64,000 bases of DNA. It comes from Centrapalus pauciflorus (lineage: Eukaryota > Streptophyta > Magnoliopsida > Asterales > Asteraceae). The notes under the pieces are model-generated. The model did not search any database, was not told where the DNA came from, and saw only the letters and a list, made by a program, of their open reading frames with translations. The first letter of the stretch is position 1. Each line of letters opens with the position of its first letter. This document shows, one piece after another, positions 57,632-64,000 of this stretch. The stretch lies in NCBI GenBank assembly GCA_020465985.1, contig JAANYP010002336.1, positions 51,866 to 115,865 of the forward strand. Direction: 5' to 3'. Made by a program: the position numbers and the translations under genes.

Positions 57632-60001
57632 TTGCATGTTAATTCCCAATGGATTTGTTTAACGCCTATAGATTTTCATTGTATGCAATTTTCTTTTCAG
57701 GAAAAATTCATCTGGTATATCGATTCGGGTTGCTTAAAACACATGACTGGGAGGAGAGAGTTACTGTCTAATATTGTAGAACAGTATTGTGGGACGGTAA
57801 AGGTCGGTAACAACAAACATGCTCAAATCAAAGGGTACGGGGATTTGGTCTTAACTAATCTAGTCATCAAGGATGTTGACTACGTTGAGGGGTTGTCCCA
57901 TAATCTGTTTAGCATAGGACAACTCTGTGACAAAGGACTAGAGGTCACATTTAGGGCTAAGAGTTGCAGTGTCAAGAGCATTGATGGTAAATAGATTATA
58001 TCCGGTTCCCGCAACGCTAACCTGTACACCATAGACGTAGCAAAGATTATGGTCAAGGATAGCAACTGCCTGTTACCAAAAGCCTCGTCAAAAGACTCTT
58101 GGTTATGGCACCGAAGGTTATCCCATCTGAACTTTGACAGTATAAACAAGCTGGTTTCGAAACAATTGGTTAATGACACCCAAAACTTTGTTATGAAAAG
58201 GACCATATGTGTGGAGAGTGTGAGAAAGGAATGATGACAAGATAATCTCACAGTACAAAACCCGAACCATCATCAAGAAGAGTGTTGGAGTTACATCACA
58301 TGGATTTATGCGGCCCGATGCGAACACAAAGCATAAACTGGAAGCGATATGTGTTGGTAATCGTTGATGACTATTCGCGATATACCTGGGTAAAATTTGC
58401 AATCTAAGGATGACACAACTCAAGAAATCATAGACTTCATCAAGAGTGTCGAAACCCAACAACATATCTTTGTACAATCAATCCGATCTGACAACGGCAC
58501 GGAATTCAAGAACTCGGTAGTAGAGAGCATCCTTCGATCCAAAGGTATTCATCATCGGTTTTATGCTACTAAAACACCTCAACAAAATGGAATCATTTAG
58601 AGGTGTAACCGTACACTCGTGGAAGCCGCTCGTACAACACTGACATACTCAAAGATACCTCCTTTCTTGTGGGCCGAAGCCGTGTCAACAGCTAGCTACA
58701 CGCAAAATCGCTCCATAATCCATAAGCGCTTCAGTAAAACTCCTTACCAACTCTTTTTGAATAAAGTTCCTTTTATCAAGTACTTACATGTATTTGGTTA
58801 CAGGTGCTATGTGCTAAACGACAAGGACAACCTTGGGAAGTTCAACGAGAAGGCGGATGAAGCGATCTTCATTGGATACTCATCCAATTCGAAGGCATAT
58901 CGCGCATACAACACTCGCACCAGGACAGTCAATGAGAGTGTGCATGTCACATTCGATGAAATGGCTGAACTGGCTCCTGAATTTGACCCATCAAGATCAC
59001 ACATTATACCAATGCCTGGAGACTCATCACAATCTTCTTCTTTTATCCTTCTGACTTTGTTAATTTATTTAACCCGTTTTATGTAGAATATTTTGTTTCT
59101 AATACTAATCCTAATCCTGTTACTTCTTTTATAGTTAACACATCCAACAATTCAACTACTTAACAAACACCGTCTGATCCACCTTCAACTTTGTATCCAC
59201 CACCGTCCACTTCATTCGCAGACACATCTCTAGTTGAATCCTCTCATGTAATGCCCTCACACATAGTTCCGAACATTATCCCTCTAGCAGATCAAGCCAA
59301 ACCTGAACCGGAACCAGTGGTACCTTCATTCGAAACCATCGACCAAAACTCATCATTCATTCGCACACTCACCACTGAGCTTCCATCCCGTTCACCCCTA
59401 CCACACGAGACAAAATGGACCAGGAGTCACCTAACCGATCAAATCATTGGTGATATCTCTACCAGGGTCCAAACTCGAAAAGCATATGCTAATGAATGTC
59501 TATTTGCATCATTCCTTAGCATGATTGAGCCTGCTCGTGTGGATGAAATTTTGAAAGACCCTGACTGGTTTGTAGCAATGTAAGAAGAACTCAACTAGTT
59601 CGAACAGCTTAGAGTATGGTAGTTAGTTCACAAACCCAAAGAGCAAACCATAATTGGAACAAAGTTGACTTTTAAGAACAAACAAGATGAAAACGACATC
59701 ATGATAAAATGAAGCAAGACTTGTCGTGAAGGGCTACCGACAGCAAGAAGCCATAGATTATGAAGAGACCTTCGCTCCAGTTGCATGGATTGAAGCAATC
59801 AGAATCTTCTTTGTATATGTGGACACAAAGACTTCAAAGTGTACCAGATGGACGTCATGATAGCCTTCCTGAACGATGAACTCAACAAAGAGGTGTACGT
59901 TGAACAACCATAAGGATTTGTTGATGCACATAAACCAGAGCATGTTTATGTGCTAGACAAAGCCCTCTATGGTTTGAAACAAGCACCTCGAGCATGGTAT
60001 G
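57632..60001 (+). pseudogene. pol: Element E pol, truncated in RT
   Basis: Protease WYIDSGCLKHMTG (about 57713-57750), integrase zinc finger (WLWHRRLSHLNF), integrase core ([27 protein letters not shown]). The catalytic Glu codon of the DDE triad is itself a stop: NGII-TAG-RC where NGVVERR is expected (58598-58600). Further stops include TAA 59581-59583 and TAG 59596-59598 (both Gln positions, as in D). RT fragments: [27 protein letters not shown]. Cut at 60001 by the LTR of element F before YVDD. Confidence 0.85.
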
Positions 60002-60532
60002 TGTAAGGTCTTGACTCTACAGATCTATCTCGACGGGACACCGTCCAACGAGTGCGGAATCCTCGTTAGCGGCTTGACGGTAAGATCACACTCACGGGAA
60101 CACGGAGACTACCACGGTGTTATACGAACGACTACAAATGTACCTATACGATGATTCTCTCCGTAAAACAACTCTCTGAATACTAGTAAACTCGAGATCG
60201 CCTTTGCTTAATCCCTCACTGAAATTCTGCAAAGTCTCATAATTATTCGAATTAACCCTTAATTATACTGACTGATTCGAGTTTGTCAAGGACAAAGTCG
60301 AATCTGGCCCAAGGCCCATTCGAATTTGTCCTCAATGACAACTTCGAATATACCCTAAATTCGAACCAAATCATTCAAACTTATGTTCGAACCTGTTCCT
60401 ATAACTTATTCTAGAGCTTATTCTAGAACTTAATATGATCGTCTAAGCTTATCATGCAAATGTAAACCTCATACACAATCATGATATCAATAACAAAACT
60501 AGACTGCTGCCGTCACACCGGATGTACCAACA
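60002..60532 (-). repeat. LTR of element F (minus strand)
   Basis: The plus strand reads TGTAAGGTCTTGAC at 60002 and ...GATGTACCAACA at 60532; on the minus strand this is TGTTGGTAC to CTTACA, proper TG/CA ends. 531 bp. It directly follows the broken RT of E and precedes a polypurine tract (60533-60545), so it is F's 3' LTR. A duplicated LTR edge at 60647 leaves the exact border open. Confidence 0.8.
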
Positions 60533-60695
60533 GACTCCCCCTTGACGATAGCTTCTAGTTGTTGTTCATTGATCGTAATAGACTATCAGAATCAGAGACT
60601 ATGAATATCGAAACTAGACAGCTATTGTCACATCGGGTGTATCAACAGACTCCCCCTTGACGATAGCTTCTAGTACATTTTCATTGATCTATGAA
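60500..60695 (-). repeat. Tandem duplication of LTR edge and polypurine tract in element F
   Basis: Two copies, offset 115 bp, of AACTAGAC...GT(A)CCAACAGACTCCCCCTTGACGA...TAGCTTCTAGT. Each contains a TG LTR start and the tract AAGGGGGAGTC on the minus strand (60533-60545 and 60648-60660). Confidence 0.85.
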
Positions 60696-61137
60696 TACCG
60701 AAATCACCTTTTCTTCTTTGTTATCCATGACTGTCTCTTTAGATTTGCTGTCCTCACCGGTTTGTAGACTAACTTAGTCTATTTCCTACCAGTTAGAGGA
60801 TATATTCTTACCACCTTCATCGAGTGACTTCCAATCAGGTATATCTTTAGGAATAAACACTCAATCCTCAAGATCCTCCTGTTCTAAGTCATCTTCGAAG
60901 ACGAACCTCATTTCATCTTCATCTAACTCTGACAATGCTCTGATCAGGTCTTGTCTTCAGTTACTTTAGTCGCCTCTGAATCCTTCCCTTTTCCCTTGTC
61001 ACCTTCTATGAACACCGACTCCCCCTGAGGATCAGCAAGCTGAGCAAATTGCTGTCTTGAAAGATCTGCCTGCTCACTATTCAGGCCATCTTCTTTGACT
61101 TGCCAGCTCACTATTCATGCCATCTTCTTCGACTTCT
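60696..61137 (-). other. Element F region between ORF3 and the polypurine tract
   Basis: No open frame of note. It contains another CTCAGGGGGAGTCGG tract on the minus strand (about 61016-61030) and a short local duplication of TGCCAGCTCACTATTCA / TGCCTGCTCACTATTCA with GCCATCTTCTT (61060-61130). Confidence 0.5.
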
Positions 61138-61293
61138 CTACAATTTCTCCCCCTGAGATGGACGATCTTTCAACAAGTCCTCCAGTATAGCCTCCAGATT
61201 TGCAATCTGCTGCTGCTGATCAGTCTCTGTCTGATCCAACTTGGCATTAGGATGTTGAAGTTCACGAATCGCCTTTCTCAGATGAAGAATCTG
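61138..61293 (-). pseudogene. Element F ORF3 C-terminal end
   Basis: 52 codons read LRKAIRELQHPNAKLDQTET and QQQQIANLEAILEDLLKD, a clear coiled coil, then RPSQGEKL and TAG at 61138-61140. The SQGEK codons contain the tract CAGGGGGAGAAA, as in the ORF3 end of element D (HEGEKR). The upstream part is not open, so most of ORF3 is lost. Confidence 0.6.
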
Positions 61294-62823
61294 TAATACT
61301 GTAAAAACTCCTATTCTAACACTGTATAGACTTAATCAACACTTGAAACAAGTCATAATATGTTAGTAGGACATTAAAAACCATTATTCAACAATAAAAA
61401 TTCAATGAAACTCTCCTTACTTACATTCTTTGAAGCTTTAGAACGTAAACCAAACACTAGAATTAAGTTCGAGAGAAATAGTCGTTATCTTCGTTAAACA
61501 CTCACAACATCTTAAGTTTTGAAAAAACTTGAACGATTTTCAACTTTTTCAACTTATCTTAAGTTTTGAAAAACTTTGAACAATATTCAACCTTTTCAAC
61601 TCATCACGGAACTCTTCACATTTAGCAACTGATTATCACGCAAATTTTGTTTTTGCAACTAGAATGCATCCTAGTACCTTTGACCTTTATTCTACTTAAA
61701 ATAAAATAAAATAAAATAAACGAAAATAAAAAAAATTAAAATAAAAATAAAGTTAAAACTACTCAAAAGTACTTTGAAAATTGCGACCTATACTAATAGA
61801 ATATTTTTGCTAGAAAGTCAAAGAAGGTTCAACCAGATAGCGTTGTCAAACGCACTTTCAGTATTTCACTTTCACACTTAGGAATTTTTTGATTCCTTTG
61901 ATTGTTTGACGTGATATACATTCCAAGTCGATTGTCGGTATGATTTTCCCTTTAAACATTTAACACTTTGGAATTTCCCTTGGCCTTTTTATTTATCAAG
62001 AAAGTACCTTACGTATCCCATACTTAGATATACTTCTATGATAAAGGCAGACACACAATGACTATAACTTTTCGGTATTGCAAATTTTCTCTAAAAGGCA
62101 AATGTCGGACACAGTTCTGTATTTACATACAACAGAGTGTCTTAGTTTGTCATAAAGTTTATTTAAAGCTAGAAAGACAGCGGTGACAGGTCTGTACTGA
62201 CATACAACAAAGCGACTTATCTTGCTAACTGGAGTCAAACCAGAGGCACAGGTCTGTACTTACGTACAACAGAGTGACTTGTTTTGACTCTATCCTTACT
62301 ACCAAGATTTTCTTTTCTTAAGATGCTGATGTGACTATACATCCCCCAGAAAACTTGCATACCTCATTTAGAATCATTGTCTGTATGTCTCTAACATAAA
62401 AATTAAGACCATTTGGTCATACATCTAAGTTAGTTACACATATGACTTTTTCTTGAATATTTTATTAGCTCTTGAGATTCCCTTTGTGTATTATGCCTAC
62501 CAACACATCGAACTAGAAAATGTATATCACTTAGAGTTTAAGGTGCATTATGTGTGAAAGCTTAACACTTAGAGATTGTATCGACTGTGCTAATTTTTGT
62601 CACTTTGAACCTATGCATCTAAGACTTATCTCATTTTCTGATACTCTCCTTTTTTTGAACTTTTTAATGGTTTTCTCTCTTTTTTTGTTATTCATAAGTA
62701 AGAGTAAGAAAATAAAATAAGCTACTAATTACTATAAAAGGAAAATATCCTAAGCTACTAAACTTACTATAAAAAGAAAGAAATTTACTGCTATAAAAGG
62801 AAATAAACTCTACTAAGGTCAAT
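61294..62823. other. Element F non-coding region between pol and ORF3 remnant
   Basis: About 1.5 kb with no open frame. It has an AAAATAAAATAAAATAA simple repeat (61695-61740), three diverged copies of CACAGGTCTGTACTTAC-type units at 62110, 62186 and 62248, and TACTATAAAAGGAAA words (62740-62810). Confidence 0.6.
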
Positions 62824-63053
62824 TTACTCTGGATATCGCATTTCGTTTAGTTGAATTAAATACTCAAAACATGACTTATCAAAAGCTTTGGTAAATAAAT
62901 CAGCATTATTATCATCCGTTGCCACTTTTACCAGCTTAATTAACTTCTTTTCAGCACAATCATATATAAAGTGGTGTCTTATGTCTATGTGCTTGGTTTT
63001 ATTGTGTTTAACTGGATTATTTGTGATTGCAATTGTTGACTGGTTATCTATCC
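62824..63053 (-). pseudogene. pol: Element F pol C-terminus (RNase H end)
   Basis: Minus strand reads [39 protein letters not shown] and NNADLFTKAFDKSCFEYLI, the last 75 residues of a copia RNase H. It is cut at 63053 by LTR G, so the leading Met-Pro-Asn of the open frame comes from that LTR. LADLFTKPL is the usual motif; here it is NADLFTKAF. Confidence 0.85.
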
Positions 63054-64000
63054 TGTTAGGCACAAAAAGGCCTCAGTCAAACCTGTTCTGCATCTGAGGG
63101 GGAGATTTTCAATCAAACCTGTTGATGCATTTGAATGTTGAATTTAAGGCCTATAATATGCCTTATTGAAACCTGAAAATGATTTGCAATATAAGCCCAA
63201 AGCTGTTTACCCTGTTGCATATGTTGCAACAAAGACAGTTTGTCCAAGCTATTCTATTTGCTGAACAGGCTGTACATAAACTGTCTACGCTGCTCTACAC
63301 TGGTGAGCAGCTTGGGCAGTTTACAAGTGTTCTGTTCTTTGTGAACAGATCCTGTTCTTTGTGAACATGTTAAAACACTTTATGGAATATGTTTCCAAGT
63401 CTTCATGTATTGTTTTTGTCTAGAAGATCAGTTTACAAAGTCGAAGACAAAGTGGAAAACAGAACTGCTCAGCCTGCCCACGCTGTTCTGTCACATGAAA
63501 ACAAAAGGATATTTGAAAAAAGGTGACAGACCTTTTTTTATATCAAAATAGACCTTGACAAAGGAAGAAAGACGCAAAGTTGACATTCCTTATTTAGTTA
63601 AAGCTAATGCAACAGTAGACAAAGAGAATAAGACAAAAGTTCTACACACATGAAGACAAGTCTGCTTTTCAGAATGTGCAGAAAAGTTTATGTTGTCTTT
63701 TTAAACAAGACTTTTCACTTTTCCTTTCGTCCTATGAAGAAGCTTCACTTAGATCCTCTGAGTGAGTATAAAAGGAAACTTCCAAGGACTGAAAGATCAA
63801 GCCAAAAAGCTAAGTGCTGAAGCCAAGAGTGATCGTGCATTAAAGTATATCTTTCATGCATGCAAGTCTGCTTGAATAGAACAGTGCTTGGTGTCTAAGC
63901 TGTTCTTGTTCAAACTGTTTCTCTGAGTCTTGTAAAGATAGTGAGTAATTCTTAGTGAGTGTATTCATTGTAACTAGTTTAAGTCTGTCTTAGATTAGTT
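63054..64000 (+). repeat. LTR G of the SIRE-C family, cut by the window end
   Basis: Starts TGTTAGGCACAAAA and follows the solo LTR and the C 3' LTR throughout (hairpin units at 63331-63347 and 63351-63366, TATAAAAG at 63767-63774). The CCAAT box seen in its sisters reads CCTATGAAG here. About 947 of an expected 1.1 kb are in the window. Whether it is a solo LTR or a 5' LTR cannot be told; the preceding five bases are TATCC. Confidence 0.93.

Larger units (their letters stand above)
51577..60001 (+). mobile_element. SIRE-lineage copia retrotransposon E, 3'-truncated by element F
   Basis: LTR, primer site, leader, gag from 52871, and pol until the RT at 60001, where the LTR of element F begins. 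A solo LTR is inserted at 55485-56630. E shares the gag tail and leader architecture of D but is a different subfamily. Confidence 0.75.
60002..63053 (-). mobile_element. Copia retrotransposon F, 3' part, minus strand, inserted in E
   Basis: On the minus strand: RNase H end (63053-62824), about 1.5 kb non-coding, ORF3 C-terminus (61293-61138), non-coding, polypurine tract and LTR. The 5' part continues beyond or was split by LTR G at 63054. Confidence 0.75.

Noticed and set aside
1..64000. Host protein-coding genes, tRNA or rRNA genes
   Set aside because: Every long frame is retroelement gag, pol or ORF3; the tRNA-like words are primer binding sites next to LTRs.

Overview
This window looks like a pericentromeric or other repeat-rich block of a eudicot plant nuclear genome, most likely Asteraceae. 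That guess is from memory: the extra third reading frame of these elements (segments such as 'HYALTINPTIY' and 'WKYLVHIIQQCLS') resembles retroelement proteins common in Tanacetum/Artemisia/Helianthus-type genomes. The DNA is AT-rich. I see no host gene, tRNA or rRNA. Almost every stretch can be assigned to nested transposable elements.

Layout. (1) 1-7210, minus strand: Ty1/copia element A of the SIRE/Maximus type, with a partial LTR, PPT, a very long third ORF (ORF3) and a nearly intact pol. (2) 7211-14562, minus strand: a Ty3/gypsy chromovirus-like element with a 2.55-kb 5' LTR, tRNA-Met primer site, gag, CCHC, protease, partial RT and integrase, and a truncated 3' LTR. (3) 14563-26192, plus strand: the 3' half of SIRE element B. 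Its ORF3 is split at 16236-22377 by a non-autonomous CACTA transposon (TSD TGT), which carries a Mutator-like foldback MITE (TSD TTGTTTTTA). (4) 26193-26826: an orphan 296-bp LTR with primer site and leader. (5) 26827-40039: complete but decayed SIRE element C, with both LTRs, gag, pol and ORF3. (6) 40040-51929: element D, another SIRE-lineage element with gag, pol, ORF3 and LTR. (7) 51577-60001: element E, which follows D and appears to share its LTR; its interior is interrupted by a solo SIRE LTR at 55485-56630 (TSD TTCTC). (8) 60002-63053, minus strand: element F, the 3' part of one more copia element inserted in E's RT. (9) 63054-64000: the start of another SIRE-C-type LTR (G), cut by the window end.

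How the parts work together. Each copia element encodes gag (capsid/nucleocapsid) and pol (protease, integrase, RT, RNase H). A, B, C and D also encode a long ORF3, separated from pol by several hundred bases to about 2 kb; F keeps its C-terminus. The spacer ahead of ORF3 carries TATA-like boxes in B and C (TATAAATA, 115-127 bp before the ATG), probably one in A, and in D a TATA-like box plus what looks like a 1.4-kb 5'-UTR intron. This suggests that ORF3 is expressed from its own internal promoter. B and C also share a short hairpin in this spacer with one compensatory pair change. Most of the copies are dead: stops are mostly CAA/CAG/CGA/TGG codons changed by a single transition, as expected from decay of methylated DNA.
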